Source of the DNA: Andreprevotia lacus DSM 23236
GTDB lineage: Bacteria > Pseudomonadota > Gammaproteobacteria > Burkholderiales > Chitinibacteraceae
Direction: 5' to 3'
Length of the DNA: 64,000 nt
NCBI RefSeq assembly: GCF_900176275.1
Contig: NZ_FWXD01000004.1
Coordinates: 1-64,000 of the forward strand
Position numbers and translations under genes: made by a program. The notes under the pieces were generated by a model. That model was not told the origin of the DNA, ran no database searches, and saw nothing but the letters and a program-made list of their open reading frames with translations. This document shows positions 7,998-16,911 of this stretch, in pieces; position 1 is the first letter of the stretch; each line of letters begins with the position of its first letter.

Positions 7998-8591
7998 ATG
8001 GAACCCGTTGGTATCTTTGCCCACGTGCGGCTGTCGCCGCAGGCGTTTGACCGTTTTCGCGCCGAGCACGGCGCCGCGTTGATCGACGATGTGCGCTATA
8101 TCGCCGCCAACCAGCGCAGTTATCCCGATGACGTGATCTCGCCCGACGGTTATTACCACAACAAGGGCAACGCGCTGGTGGTGCAGTACGATGCCACGGC
8201 ACAGCGGCTGTTCTATCTCTATCTGCTGGAGTTGCGCAGTCTGGAGGCGATGTTGCAGGTGCCATCGCTGGCGGTGCTGCAGCGCATCAGCGCCTACAAG
8301 GACCTGCCGGGCGAGGATTACGCGGTGTTCTCGGCCAGCATGCCCAATCTGCTGTACGACGCCCGCTGGGCCGCCTACGCCATCACCTCGGCTGGCTGGC
8401 AGCCACAAGACCCGGCCACGGTGCCCGACGCTGCGATGCAGGCACTGTGGGACGATGCCATGCGCCATTTCTTCGACGTGTGCGACCGCTATTACGCCGA
8501 AGTGGGCGAGGGCGACTGGCCGAACGCGCGCCTCTTCCTCGATCCCAGCCTGCGCGCGCAGCTGGCTGAGGCGGGCGAGGTGGTGGCGTAG
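7998..8591 (+). CDS. hypothetical cytoplasmic protein (197 aa)
   Basis: No family recognised. The protein has no signal peptide or membrane segment. It opens M-E-P-V-G-I-F-A-H-V-R-L-S and has a central helical stretch (L-F-Y-L-Y-L-L-E-L-R-S-L-E-A-M-L) followed by an acidic, tryptophan-containing C-terminal half with H-F-F-D-V-C-D-R-Y-Y-A-E-V. Codon usage is like the neighbours. It lies 49 bases after the small membrane protein gene on the same strand and is probably cotranscribed with it. Confidence 0.6.
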   Translation: MEPVGIFAHVRLSPQAFDRFRAEHGAALIDDVRYIAANQRSYPDDVISPDGYYHNKGNALVVQYDATAQRLFYLYLLELRSLEAMLQVPSLAVLQRISAYKDLPGEDYAVFSASMPNLLYDARWAAYAITSAGWQPQDPATVPDAAMQALWDDAMRHFFDVCDRYYAEVGEGDWPNARLFLDPSLRAQLAEAGEVVA

Positions 8592-8725
8592 CGGGTGATG
8601 TGGGCGTCGGCAGACATTCGCTGCTGCCGCTACTCACTGCCTGCGATGCTGCCGGCGTTGCGCCCCTCATATCCATACCGTTGCGCCGGGCTGTGCCGGC
8701 GGTGCTTGTTCAAGCAAGGCGATTC

Positions 8726-9430
8726 ATGAGTTCACCCGCTTCATCATGGTTAAGCGCCTGGGGCATCTGGGCGCTGCTGGCGTTCTTCGGCATCTTGTGG
8801 GGCTTGCAAGCCAACCCTTGGGCATTCGCCGGCATGGTGTTCTATGCCGTGCTGGGTGGGCTGGTGCTGTTGTTGGCCACGGTCATTGGCGCCATGCTGC
8901 CCTCGACCCAGCCGGCCCAACCTTCTGCCGACGATGCGGCGCCAGATCAAGCCGGGCACGAGCAGGCTGCATCAGCCGTGCAGGACTCGCCGGCCAGCTT
9001 GAACAATGCCCCACCCGGGGTGCCGTTGGTGGTCTTGCAAGTGGCGGCGGCTGCGCCGGTGGCACCGCCTGTGCCGTTGCCGGGCTGGCTGCGCGGCCTG
9101 CTGATTGGCGGCAGCATGACGGGCGCGCTGTTCCTCGCGCTGGTGGGCGTGGCAGTGGTGGTGACCAATCAACGCAGCGAGCTGTTGTTCTGCAGCCTGT
9201 TTGCGCTGGCCGGCTTGCCCGGTTGCACCATCGGCGGCTATCAGGCGGCGCCCGATGCGAAGGCGAACGGGCTACTGCTGCACCTGGCCGTGGCTGCCGT
9301 CTGGTTGCTGGCGGCGTATATTGCCATCATGTTTCGCCAGCCCTTCATGCTGGCTGGCTTGCTCAGTGCGACGGGCTTTCCGCTCGGTGGCGCGCTGGCC
9401 CGGCGGCGCAGCACGGCGGCAGCGGCCTGA
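8726..9430 (+). CDS. four-helix membrane protein with Pro/Ala-rich linker
   Basis: 234 residues. Two transmembrane segments (W-A-L-L-A-F-F-G-I-L-W-G and G-L-V-L-L-L-A-T-V-I-G-A-M-L) are separated by a long Ala/Gln/Asp-rich linker, about residues 65-115, from two to four more segments (G-A-L-F-L-A-L-V-G-V-A-V-V-V onwards). A Leu/Ala-rich C terminus ends A-R-R-R-S. The ATG at 8726 with AAGG upstream was preferred to an ATG at 8600, whose extra 42 residues look non-coding. Family unknown. Confidence 0.6.
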   Translation: MSSPASSWLSAWGIWALLAFFGILWGLQANPWAFAGMVFYAVLGGLVLLLATVIGAMLPSTQPAQPSADDAAPDQAGHEQAASAVQDSPASLNNAPPGVPLVVLQVAAAAPVAPPVPLPGWLRGLLIGGSMTGALFLALVGVAVVVTNQRSELLFCSLFALAGLPGCTIGGYQAAPDAKANGLLLHLAVAAVWLLAAYIAIMFRQPFMLAGLLSATGFPLGGALARRRSTAAAA

Positions 9431-9480
9431 CGTGGCCGCTGCGGCGTGCAGCGTTATCCCCCATGACCACGAGGCAAAGC

Positions 9481-9903
9481 ATGACCCAAACCCGACTGCA
9501 GCTGGACCACGCCGCCGCCTTGGCGACGTTCGATGATTTCCTGTGCATCATGGATGACCAGCTTGAGGCACTGGAAGACGAGGCGGAGGTGCTGGGCATC
9601 ACGCTGACGCGCAGCATGGATGGCCTGCCGCAGCTGGAGCAGCTGGCGCTGCAATTGCTGGCGCAGCACGGTCGGGAGGCCATCGGGGCATTGAGTGTGT
9701 ATCTGGGCCGCTATCTGGGCGAGATTACCTGTATTTGCCATGGCGGGCGCTGGGTGTTGCCGCTGGACGACCCGCGTGACATTCATTTCAACCAGCCGGT
9801 CATCAATGGCCTGTGCCCGGTGCCGGATGTGCATCTGGCACCCATCAATCTGGTGCGTGCCTTCTTGCCGCGCAATGCCCGCGAGGCGCCGCCGCGCCGC
9901 TGA
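9481..9903 (+). CDS. hypothetical protein with duplicated basic tail
   Basis: 140 residues, soluble, with no signal. The first half is helical and acidic (C-I-M-D-D-Q-L-E-A-L-E-D-E-A-E-V-L-G-I); the second half holds C-I-C-H-G-G-R-W-V-L-P-L-D-D-P and H-F-N-Q-P-V-I-N-G-L-C-P-V. It ends in the same N-A-R-E-A-P-P-R-R tail as the membrane protein at 7682-7948, encoded by identical DNA. The tail is unlike the rest of the protein, so the natural stop may have been replaced by recombination. Start: ATG at 9481 with GAGGC upstream; ATG 9463 is an alternative. Confidence 0.6.
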   Translation: MTQTRLQLDHAAALATFDDFLCIMDDQLEALEDEAEVLGITLTRSMDGLPQLEQLALQLLAQHGREAIGALSVYLGRYLGEITCICHGGRWVLPLDDPRDIHFNQPVINGLCPVPDVHLAPINLVRAFLPRNAREAPPRR

Positions 9904-9904
9904 G
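9867..9904 (+). repeat. 38-bp identical gene-end repeat, copy 2
   Basis: Identical to 7912-7949, in the same orientation and covering the same reading frame and stop codon. Confidence 0.9.
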
Positions 9905-10030
9905 TGAGGGACTACCGGCGCGCTCAGGCGCTTGGTAGCAAAGATTCAGCGCTGCTACTACGCAGCATGCCTGTCACCGCGCCCAGTGCCTGAGTAAATT
10001 GTCGGCATTGTCTGCAGGCAATCCAATTCC

Positions 10031-10076
10031 CCGCACCCGCACCCGCACCCGCACCCGCACCCGCACCCGCACCCGC
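10031..10076. repeat. CCGCAC hexanucleotide tandem repeat
   Basis: Seven perfect copies of CCGCAC run from 10031 to 10072, followed by a partial degenerate copy. The array is intergenic, so length changes would not shift a reading frame. Confidence 0.95.
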
Positions 10077-10207
10077 CCCTGCATCTTCAGGCATTTCATT
10101 CCCGCCGTTTGTCGGCTTGCGCTGCAAGCACGCCCCCCTTGCCCGTGGCTGGCCGGCGCACGGAGGGCTTTTGCTGTCTGGCCGGAATGGGTGGTGTGAA
10201 TGCCAGC

Positions 10208-10300
10208 GGCATGGCGTGCGCATTTGTTTTTAAAAACAATTACAATTTAAGTAATTAATATAAAAATTAACATTGTTTTAACTTAAATTATAAGAAAGTT
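10208..10300. promoter_or_regulatory. AT-rich island upstream of the 1212-residue gene
   Basis: About 90 bases of almost pure A/T sit in otherwise GC-rich DNA. They include the palindrome TTTTTAAAAA and an inverted pair ATTTAAGT (10245-10252) / ACTTAAAT (10281-10288). Such islands often bind H-NS-type silencers or hold promoters. I could not fit a canonical -35/-10 pair with proper spacing. Confidence 0.5.
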
Positions 10301-10588
10301 TTTGTGGTGCCGTGCATGGTGCGTGGGCTATCGTATTTGGCACGGCCATGCGTTGGCAGCACACATCGTGCAGCAACTGCTTCGATTTGCATGTGAGAGA
10401 TGCTGCTGGCCATGTGATGCCAGGTGCTGATGGCCATTTTTCGATAGGCAGCTTGCGGGCTGGCTGAACGGCTTGGGGCTTGGTCGTGTATCCGGTTTGT
10501 CAGTTTCTGCGCCATCGTCGCAGCCATGTCGCCATGGGGTGGCAAAGGCGTTGGCCGGCGTGGTGAACATATCTTGAGGAGAATCAAA

Positions 10589-13500
10589 ATGGCCAAGTTG
10601 ATCGGGCGGATCGCGCTCGAACCGCAGTCGGTGCGCCCGGGTGAATCGGTACGCGTAGAAGTCTTCGATGTGCATGATCAAAGCTACGATGGCACCAAAT
10701 TCGAAGTCACCATCAATGGCGTAGCAGGGGCAGTGCATTTCCTGCAGTTTGCCAGCCCCGGCAAACGCCGTTTGAGCGTGCAGGTGCGCAGCAGCAGTGG
10801 CGAGGCAGAGCGCCAGACCGTGGATCTGCCGGTGGCAGGCGATCCACTGCAATTTGTCGCCGGACGCAATCGCAAGGATGTGGCGATGCTCGGCGTGACG
10901 CAGTCGGCCAGCGATGCTTATGTGGCGACGCTGACTCTGGGCGCGCTGGTGGATCCGCGTGCTACGCCGACCCTGGGCACGCCGCCCAAGGCATCCGCAT
11001 TGCCGGCAGTGGCATTTGATCCGCACGGTGCGGTGGGGCAGTTGATTCAGCGTGGTGCGCTGGCCCAGGCGATGGCAGCCAACCCGCAGACCTTGCTGCG
11101 CAGCGAGAGCCAGCGGCTGGTGAATACGCTGCAGGAGCGCAGCGTGGCGTCGCTGGTGTCGCGCAGCAATCTGGCCCGCGTTGCCGCGCTAAGCAGCGGC
11201 CCGCTGGCGACCCGTGCCGCGGCAGGCAATATCGGCATCGTGCCGCCGCAGCGGCGCAAACCGGCGCGCCAGGCCGTCAGCGCGGTTTACGATCTGTCGC
11301 AGGTGGACATGAGCCGCTTCTTTGCCGCTGCCAGCACGACGCCGATGGCGTTCGAGTGGGATTTCGGTGACGGCACCAAGGCCACTACCCGCACGCCGGT
11401 GGTGCAGCATGATTATTTCGATGCCATCGATCATGCACGCGGCCAGAGCCAGTTCCACATTACCTGCACTGCCAGGCATAGCGGGGTGACGGTGCGCCGC
11501 ACGCTCAATCTGCATTCGGCTTATGCCATCTGCAAGCGCGCCGGCAGCGTGGTGCCGCATGTGAATGCCGACCTGTTTGCCTACAAGCGCTACAACCAGC
11601 TCAGCGCCAGCTTTACCGTGCACAACGTCGAAGACCAGCCGCTGGTGCTTGATCGGGTATCGATCACTGCGATCAGCGAAGATGGCGATGCCATCAATCT
11701 GCCCAATCCGTTTGTTGCACTCGGTCAGAAAATCACCGTGGGTGCGCGTGCTTCCACGCTGATCAACGTCAACGTGCCGTTTGTGACCGGCACGCCGCAG
11801 AACGGCCAGCTACGCTACGACATTACCGGCTTCACCGTGCTGTATGCCGGCACGACGGGCAGCACACCGGTGCGCTGCAGCGCGGTGTTCGACGTGCCGG
11901 TGGCGCAATGGAGCAAGAAGCCCGAAGCACCGCCCAAGCCCAATGTGCCCGCCAACGAGACCCATGTCTGGCCCTGGCAGCTGGTAGAAGACCAGCTTGC
12001 AACGCTGACAGCCCCGGGCATCAATGTGATCCACAAGGGCGATGTCACGCTGGACCAGAACACCGGCACCATCGCGGTTGCGCTGGGGGCTACGCGCAAT
12101 CTGCAAGGCCGTGCCGCCGCCCGCGTCCGTGCCGATCAAGTGCTGTCGGCCGTGTACGCACCGGCCGACAGCCAGCGCCTGGCCGTGCGCCCCGAGCGTG
12201 CCGCCGTGGTGGCGCGCAGCGCCACCGTCTCGAATATCGCTGCCAACACCAATGCGCTGAATCTTGCCAGCAACACGCTGCATGTATCTGCCAGCGGCCT
12301 GCAGCTGCAGCCGCTGGATTTCAACGGTGGCACGCTGCACACGCTCAAGGGGCCGCCGCTGCCGGGTTTTGTTGGCGAAGGGCAGGTGTGCGAAGCGGAC
12401 AACCTGACCGAGCAGCAACTGGCGCAGGCGGATCAACTGCAGCTGGTATGCCAGCTGACCGATGAGCAGGAAGACGTGCTGATGCCGGCGCGCTGGATGA
12501 ACGCACGCAAGGGCGATTGCATCCTGTCGCCGGGCGGCGACGGCATCATCGGCGGGCTGATGCTCAACGTGAAGCCGGCGCAGTGGTATAGCCACTCGGG
12601 CATCATGACGCGCAACTACGATGAGATCACCCACAGCACCGGCAGCCAGCAACGGCTGATGGATCATCTGATCGGGATTTCGCCGGGGTCGGACGGCTTT
12701 GACCCGCACGTGCTCAAGTATGTGTGGCCAGGCGCGGTGACGCAGACGGTGCAGGCATCCATCGAGGGCGAACCGTTTCCTGACCCGGAATTCGCCGCTA
12801 CTTACTCGATCTCGTCGTTTGGCCCGCATGCGGTAGGGGTGACGCACAACGACCAGTTCACCATGATTCCGCCGCTGGTGCTCAAGCCCGATCCCAGCCA
12901 GGAAACCCCGGCCGTGCGCACCGCGCTGCACGCCATTGCCGGTGATGCCAAGGCCGATGCCGGCCGCCCGGGCGTGAAGCCCAAGTTCCACTATCGCTGG
13001 TTCTGCTACACCGACCCGACCCTGGGCCAGGGCGCAGCGGAAGGCCCGGCAGCCGGCTGGGCGGCCGGTACACGACCGTCGGTGTGCTCGTCGTATATCT
13101 GGTTGCATGCCAAGGGCCGCTCGGCACATCTGGAAACCTCGCAAGCACTGGTGACGCCGACCGATCTGGAGCCGGCCGACGTTAGCAGCGGCGCCGACGT
13201 GCAGCCCACCACCAAGGACGGCCTGTATCTGTATACCGCGCAGGAACGCAGCGATGCCGCGCAATGGCTGTACGACAACATCTACAACCAGGCGTACGAG
13301 AAGGCCGGCTGGTTCGGCAACCTGCTGACCGACAGCGCTGACGATCTGGCCAACCAGTTCCTCAACTGCTTTGCCAACGACAATGCCGACGGCAAGGACA
13401 GCGACGCATGGAAGAACGTGGTGGCGGCCAATGCCGTATCGCCCGACAACATGCTGTGGTGGGACAGCCCGGCCAAGGGCGGGCTGTATGGCTATGCCGA

Positions 13501-14227
13501 ACCGGCGCTGTACCGCGAACCGCGCGTGGAGAGCTTTACCGTCAGCCGCTGGAAGAAGGTGCTCAAGCGCGGCAATATCCACGGCAAGGTATTCGGCCCG
13601 AATGGCCCGGCCGCCGCAGTGCAGGTGCAGGTGTACGAGGGCAAGACGGTATTCACCGGCAACGATGGCAGCTACACGCTCAAGGATGTGCCGCTGGGCC
13701 ACTATCAGCTCAGCGCCAGCAAGCAGATCGATGGCATGCTCTACGCCGTGCAATCGGGCATCAATCTGCAGACGGCAGAGCTGGCGGTGGACCTGCACCT
13801 GCAGCCGCCGGCAGACCGCTTCCGCATTGCCCAGGTGTTCATCGACTTTTGGGGGCGTGACGAAGAGACCTTTGGCTCGGACGAAATCAAGGACCCGGGC
13901 CCGGAATACTTCGAGCTGGAGCTGGGGCCGGACAAGGTGATCAACAGCACCACGCGCACTTATCACTGGGGTGGCGAGGTGCGCGTCGAGTACACCATCA
14001 CCGTGCGTTTGCTGGTGAACAACACCATCGATACCCAGGTGCAGGGCTTGCTGTTCGAGGGCACCAGCGAGGACACGCACGATCTGGACGGCCAGGGCAG
14101 CCTGAGCTTCCAGACTGGCGTCAACCAGACCTCGGGCGCCACGCTGACCATCACCAATACCGATGAAGATGCGGGCGATGCCGGCGTGCTGAGCTTGTCG
14201 GTGAAGAATGTGCGCAATACCAACTAA
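10589..14227 (+). CDS. large leaderless multidomain protein with permuted NlpC/P60-like domain
   Basis: 1212 residues, no signal peptide. The N terminus (about 1-90) looks Ig-like: R-I-A-L-E-P-Q-S-V-R-P-G-E-S-V-R-V-E-V. A PKD-like motif F-E-W-D-F-G-D-G-T occurs near residue 255, in a region of about 300 beta-rich residues. Residues about 640-840 fit a permuted NlpC/P60 (YiiX-type) fold: G-D-C-I-L-S near 642, Y-S-H-S-G-I-M with the likely catalytic His near 669, and S-V-C-S-S-Y-I-W with the likely Cys near 833. Residues about 995-1070 form a carboxypeptidase-regulatory-like beta sandwich (G-N-I-H-G-K-V-F-G, N-D-G-S-Y-T-L-K-D-V-P). The C terminus is another beta domain. Permuted NlpC/P60 enzymes cut peptide or lipid amides. 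A large hydrolase without a leader suggests export by a specialised system. Start: ATG with GAGGAGA upstream. Confidence 0.7.
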   Translation: MAKLIGRIALEPQSVRPGESVRVEVFDVHDQSYDGTKFEVTINGVAGAVHFLQFASPGKRRLSVQVRSSSGEAERQTVDLPVAGDPLQFVAGRNRKDVAMLGVTQSASDAYVATLTLGALVDPRATPTLGTPPKASALPAVAFDPHGAVGQLIQRGALAQAMAANPQTLLRSESQRLVNTLQERSVASLVSRSNLARVAALSSGPLATRAAAGNIGIVPPQRRKPARQAVSAVYDLSQVDMSRFFAAASTTPMAFEWDFGDGTKATTRTPVVQHDYFDAIDHARGQSQFHITCTARHSGVTVRRTLNLHSAYAICKRAGSVVPHVNADLFAYKRYNQLSASFTVHNVEDQPLVLDRVSITAISEDGDAINLPNPFVALGQKITVGARASTLINVNVPFVTGTPQNGQLRYDITGFTVLYAGTTGSTPVRCSAVFDVPVAQWSKKPEAPPKPNVPANETHVWPWQLVEDQLATLTAPGINVIHKGDVTLDQNTGTIAVALGATRNLQGRAAARVRADQVLSAVYAPADSQRLAVRPERAAVVARSATVSNIAANTNALNLASNTLHVSASGLQLQPLDFNGGTLHTLKGPPLPGFVGEGQVCEADNLTEQQLAQADQLQLVCQLTDEQEDVLMPARWMNARKGDCILSPGGDGIIGGLMLNVKPAQWYSHSGIMTRNYDEITHSTGSQQRLMDHLIGISPGSDGFDPHVLKYVWPGAVTQTVQASIEGEPFPDPEFAATYSISSFGPHAVGVTHNDQFTMIPPLVLKPDPSQETPAVRTALHAIAGDAKADAGRPGVKPKFHYRWFCYTDPTLGQGAAEGPAAGWAAGTRPSVCSSYIWLHAKGRSAHLETSQALVTPTDLEPADVSSGADVQPTTKDGLYLYTAQERSDAAQWLYDNIYNQAYEKAGWFGNLLTDSADDLANQFLNCFANDNADGKDSDAWKNVVAANAVSPDNMLWWDSPAKGGLYGYAEPALYREPRVESFTVSRWKKVLKRGNIHGKVFGPNGPAAAVQVQVYEGKTVFTGNDGSYTLKDVPLGHYQLSASKQIDGMLYAVQSGINLQTAELAVDLHLQPPADRFRIAQVFIDFWGRDEETFGSDEIKDPGPEYFELELGPDKVINSTTRTYHWGGEVRVEYTITVRLLVNNTIDTQVQGLLFEGTSEDTHDLDGQGSLSFQTGVNQTSGATLTITNTDEDAGDAGVLSLSVKNVRNTN

Positions 14228-14229
14228 GC

Positions 14230-14339
14230 GCCGCTAACCAAAACCCTGCTGGCGGCGTTGTGCTCACTGGCCGTACGAATTGTACTGTCTGCGTTTCGCG
14301 CGCCTTGCCAGCACCGTTACACCGGGTTTTATTAGCGGC
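14230..14339. repeat. 110-bp inverted-repeat element, copy 1
   Basis: The outer arms GCCGCTAA (14230-14237) and TTAGCGGC (14332-14339) enclose AAAACCC / GGGTTTT and a core of about 75 bp (CCCTGCTGGCGGCGTTG to GCCTTGCCAGCACC). The core matches 43660-43774 with only a few differences. It starts two bases after the stop codon of the 1212-residue gene, so it may serve as that gene's transcript end. Confidence 0.85.
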
Positions 14340-14376
14340 TCGATGCGGTGTGGCAGCGTTTGCTGCCGGTCGCTGC

Positions 14377-14402
14377 AAGGCCCGCCGCTGGCGGGCCTTT
14401 CT
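14377..14402 (+). terminator. rho-independent terminator
   Basis: The stem AAGGCCCGCC / GGCGGGCCTT with a GCT loop is followed by TTCTC on the plus strand. It ends at the stop codon of the convergent exporter gene and probably ends transcription from the 1212-residue gene. Confidence 0.75.
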
Positions 14403-15814
14403 CATGCAGCCGGCGCCTGCGCCGGTGTTGCGGCCCGCCGCCATCCCCCCTGCGCCACCAGCAGCGCAATCAGCAACAAACCACTGCCAACCGCAAAGGT
14501 GCCGTGCAGGCCGGCCGCGATGCTGGCGGCGGGGGCGGTAACCGGGTTGGGGCTGCCGGTAGTGTGGGCGAACAGCGCGCCCATGCAGGCGGCGCCGGTG
14601 ATCAGGCCGAGGTTGCGGGCGAGGTTGAGCAGGCCGGACAGCACACCGCGCTGGCTGGCGGCGGCGTCGGCCATTACAGCGGTGTTGTTGGCGGCCTGGA
14701 AGGCTTGATAGCCGGGGGTGAGCACGACAATGGCGGCCAGATAGCCGGCCACGCCCCAGGTGGCTGCTTGCAGCGCCAGCAGCAGTGTGCCGGCCAGCAT
14801 CAGCAGCAGGCCGCTGCGCATCACCACGGCGCTGCCCAGCCGGTCGACCACCTTGCCGGCCAGCAGGCCGGTGAGTACCGACAGCAGCGGGCCGGCGGCC
14901 ATTACCGCGCCGACCTGCGCTGGCGGCAGGCCCAGCGCGCCGGCCAGATAGAAGGGGCCGACCACCAGCGTGGCCATCATCACCGTCATCACCAGCGCGC
15001 TGAGCAGCAGCGCAGCGCGCAGCGGTGGCTGGCGCAGCGTGGCCAGCGGCAGCAGCGGGGCGCTGGTGCGGCGCTCGACTTGCCACAGCAGCAGCCCGCC
15101 CAGCGCGGCAGCCAGCAGCAGCGCGCCGTTGCGCGCATCCAGCCGGCCGTGGCCCAAGGTCATGGCCAGCGCATAGGCGGCGAGGGTGGCGGCCAGCAGC
15201 AGGGTGCCGGGCCAGCCCAGCCGGGTGGGGCTGCGTGTGGCGTCGGCCGGCAGGGTGCGCCAGGCCAGCAGCGCGGCCAGTGCGGCCAGTGGCACGTTCA
15301 CCCAGAACAGCGCGCGCCAGCCCAGCGCGGCCAGCAGCACGCCGCCCAGCGCCGGCCCCAGCGCGGTGCCGATGGCCGACATGGTGGCCAGCAGCCCCAT
15401 GGCGCTGCCGGTGCGCGCCTTGGGCACGGCCTCGCCCACCATGGCCATGCTCAAGGTGAGCATTACCGCCGCGCCCAGCCCCTGCAGCGCGCGGGCGGCC
15501 AACAGCCAGGGCAATTGCGGCGCGGCGCCGCACAGCAGCGAGGCCAGGCCGAACACGCCGCAGCCGGCCAGCAGCAGCCGGCGCCGGCCCAGCAGATCGC
15601 CCAGCCGGCCGGCGCTGACCACCGCCAAGGTCATGGCCAGCAAATAGGCCAGCACCACCCACTGCACCGACTGGAAATCGGCATGGAAGGCAGTCGCCAG
15701 CGCCGGCAGGCCGATATTGGCAATGCTGGTGCCCAGCGAGGCAGGCAGCACCGCCAGCGCCAGCGCAGCCAGTGCGGCGCGGCCCGTAGCGGGGCGAGGG
15801 GAGGTGGGCAGCAT
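14402..15814 (-). CDS. DHA2-type MFS drug exporter
   Basis: 470 residues, consistent with the 14-helix DHA2 (EmrB/QacA) family of proton-driven exporters in the inner membrane. Helix 1 ends in L-P-A-S-L-G-T-S-I-A-N-I-G-L-P. The motif A pattern G-R-L-G-D-L-L-G-R-R-R-L-L occurs near residue 70 and the antiporter motif C pattern A-L-G-P-A-L-G-G-V-L near residue 150. The start at 15814 has CGGAG upstream; an ATG further up at 15931 would overlap the regulator's promoter. The gene is divergent from a LysR regulator, the usual arrangement for a substrate-induced exporter. Substrate unknown. Confidence 0.85.
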   Translation of the reverse strand: MLPTSPRPATGRAALAALALAVLPASLGTSIANIGLPALATAFHADFQSVQWVVLAYLLAMTLAVVSAGRLGDLLGRRRLLLAGCGVFGLASLLCGAAPQLPWLLAARALQGLGAAVMLTLSMAMVGEAVPKARTGSAMGLLATMSAIGTALGPALGGVLLAALGWRALFWVNVPLAALAALLAWRTLPADATRSPTRLGWPGTLLLAATLAAYALAMTLGHGRLDARNGALLLAAALGGLLLWQVERRTSAPLLPLATLRQPPLRAALLLSALVMTVMMATLVVGPFYLAGALGLPPAQVGAVMAAGPLLSVLTGLLAGKVVDRLGSAVVMRSGLLLMLAGTLLLALQAATWGVAGYLAAIVVLTPGYQAFQAANNTAVMADAAASQRGVLSGLLNLARNLGLITGAACMGALFAHTTGSPNPVTAPAASIAAGLHGTFAVGSGLLLIALLVAQGGWRRAATPAQAPAA

Positions 15815-15939
15815 GATGGACTCCGGGCAGGCATGAACAATGCCCCCAGCGTAGGCCTGCGTCACATTGGGCGGAAGGTGCAGCATTTGCAGTTTATTCG
15901 TGCGTTTGACGCCATGTATCGAATCTGCCAAGGTAAACC
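15815..15939. promoter_or_regulatory. divergent promoter region, exporter/LysR
   Basis: The 125-bp gap between the exporter and the LysR gene must contain both promoters and, by the family's habit, the LysR binding site (T-N11-A type). I could not single out one site with confidence. Confidence 0.5.
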
Positions 15940-16839
15940 ATGAGCAAACCCGACCTCAATCTGCTGCTGACGCTGGACGTGCTGCTGGCCGAAGGCAATG
16001 TCGCCCGCGCCGCGCAGCGGCTGCAACTCAGCCCCTCGGCCATGAGCCGCGCACTGGCGCGGCTGCGCGCCACCACCGGTGACCCGTTATTGGTGCGCGC
16101 CGGCCGTGGCCTGGTGCCCACGCCGCGCGCACTGGCGCTGCGCGAGCAAGTAAGCCAGCTGCTGCACGATGCGCAGGTGGTGCTCAGCCCGGCCGATGCG
16201 CTCGATCTGGCGCATTTGCAGCAGGTGTTCACCCTGCGCGTGCGCGATGGCTTCGTCGAAAACTACGGCGCGGCGCTGCTGGCCCACATCGCGCAGCAGG
16301 CGCCGCGCGTGCGGCTGCGCTTTATTGCCAAGCCGGACAAGGACAGCACGCCGCTGCGCGATGGCAGCGTCGATCTGGAGCTGGGCGTGCCCGGCGACAG
16401 CATGGGGCCGGAGGTGCGCGTGCAAGGCTTGTTCCGCGATCGCTTTGTCGGCGTGGTGCGGCCGGGCCACCCGCTGTGCAGCGACGACATCACCCCCGCG
16501 CGCTATGCCGCCTGCGGCCACGTGTATATCTCGCGCCGCGCACAAACCCGTGGCGCCATCGACGACACGCTGGATACGCTGGGCCTGCAGCGCGATATCG
16601 TCACCATCGTCAGCGATTTCTCGGCCGCGCTGGCGCTGGTGCGCGCCACCGACCTGATCGCCACCGTGCCCGAGCACTACACCAGCGCACTGCGCCGTGG
16701 CCTGCACACCTTTACGCTACCGCCACAGCTGGCCACCCCGCCGTTCAGCATCGCCATGTGCTGGCACCCCCGCCTGGACGCCGACCCGGCGCAACGCTGG
16801 CTGCGCGGGTGTGTGCGGGCTGTGTGCGGGCGGGAATGA
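15940..16839 (+). CDS. LysR-family transcriptional regulator
   Basis: 299 residues, the normal LysR length. The N-terminal winged helix-turn-helix is clear: L-L-L-T-L-D-V-L-L-A-E-G-N-V-A-R-A-A-Q-R followed by L-S-P-S-A-M-S-R-A-L-A-R-L-R. The rest is the two-lobed substrate-binding domain, with V-G-V-V-R-P-G-H-P-L near residue 170. It probably activates or represses the divergent DHA2 exporter gene in response to a small ligand. The ATG at 15940 has AAGG upstream. Confidence 0.88.
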   Translation: MSKPDLNLLLTLDVLLAEGNVARAAQRLQLSPSAMSRALARLRATTGDPLLVRAGRGLVPTPRALALREQVSQLLHDAQVVLSPADALDLAHLQQVFTLRVRDGFVENYGAALLAHIAQQAPRVRLRFIAKPDKDSTPLRDGSVDLELGVPGDSMGPEVRVQGLFRDRFVGVVRPGHPLCSDDITPARYAACGHVYISRRAQTRGAIDDTLDTLGLQRDIVTIVSDFSAALALVRATDLIATVPEHYTSALRRGLHTFTLPPQLATPPFSIAMCWHPRLDADPAQRWLRGCVRAVCGRE

Positions 16840-16911
16840 ATCAGTATTATCGGTTTGACGATGACGGCACTGCCCCGTAAAACGGGGATGGATCAATCTG
16901 GATAGCAACCC

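Larger units (their letters stand above)
9905..10588. other. 684-bp intergenic region
   Basis: No gene is supported here. The tract holds a hexanucleotide array (10031-10076) and an AT-rich island (10208-10300), then about 280 bases of leader before the 1212-residue gene. Open frames on either strand are short or low-complexity translations of the hexamer. Confidence 0.6.

Noticed and set aside
10031-10076. CRISPR array
   Set aside because: The units are 6 bp with no spacers, so it is a simple sequence repeat; no CRISPR-like repeat-spacer pattern exists in the window.
10028-10199. Short Arg-Thr repeat peptide from the CCGCAC array as a gene
   Set aside because: It is only the translation of the hexamer array, with no start context and no conservation signal.
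11810-14080. A 756-codon open frame on the minus strand opposite the 1212-residue gene
   Set aside because: It mirrors the codon pattern of the plus-strand gene, is rich in His/Arg/Gln as shadow frames are, and has no recognisable domain or ribosome-binding site.
14348-15943. A 531-codon plus-strand open frame across the exporter gene
   Set aside because: Its translation is a Gln/Gly/Ala-rich low-complexity string, while the minus strand encodes a standard 14-helix exporter.
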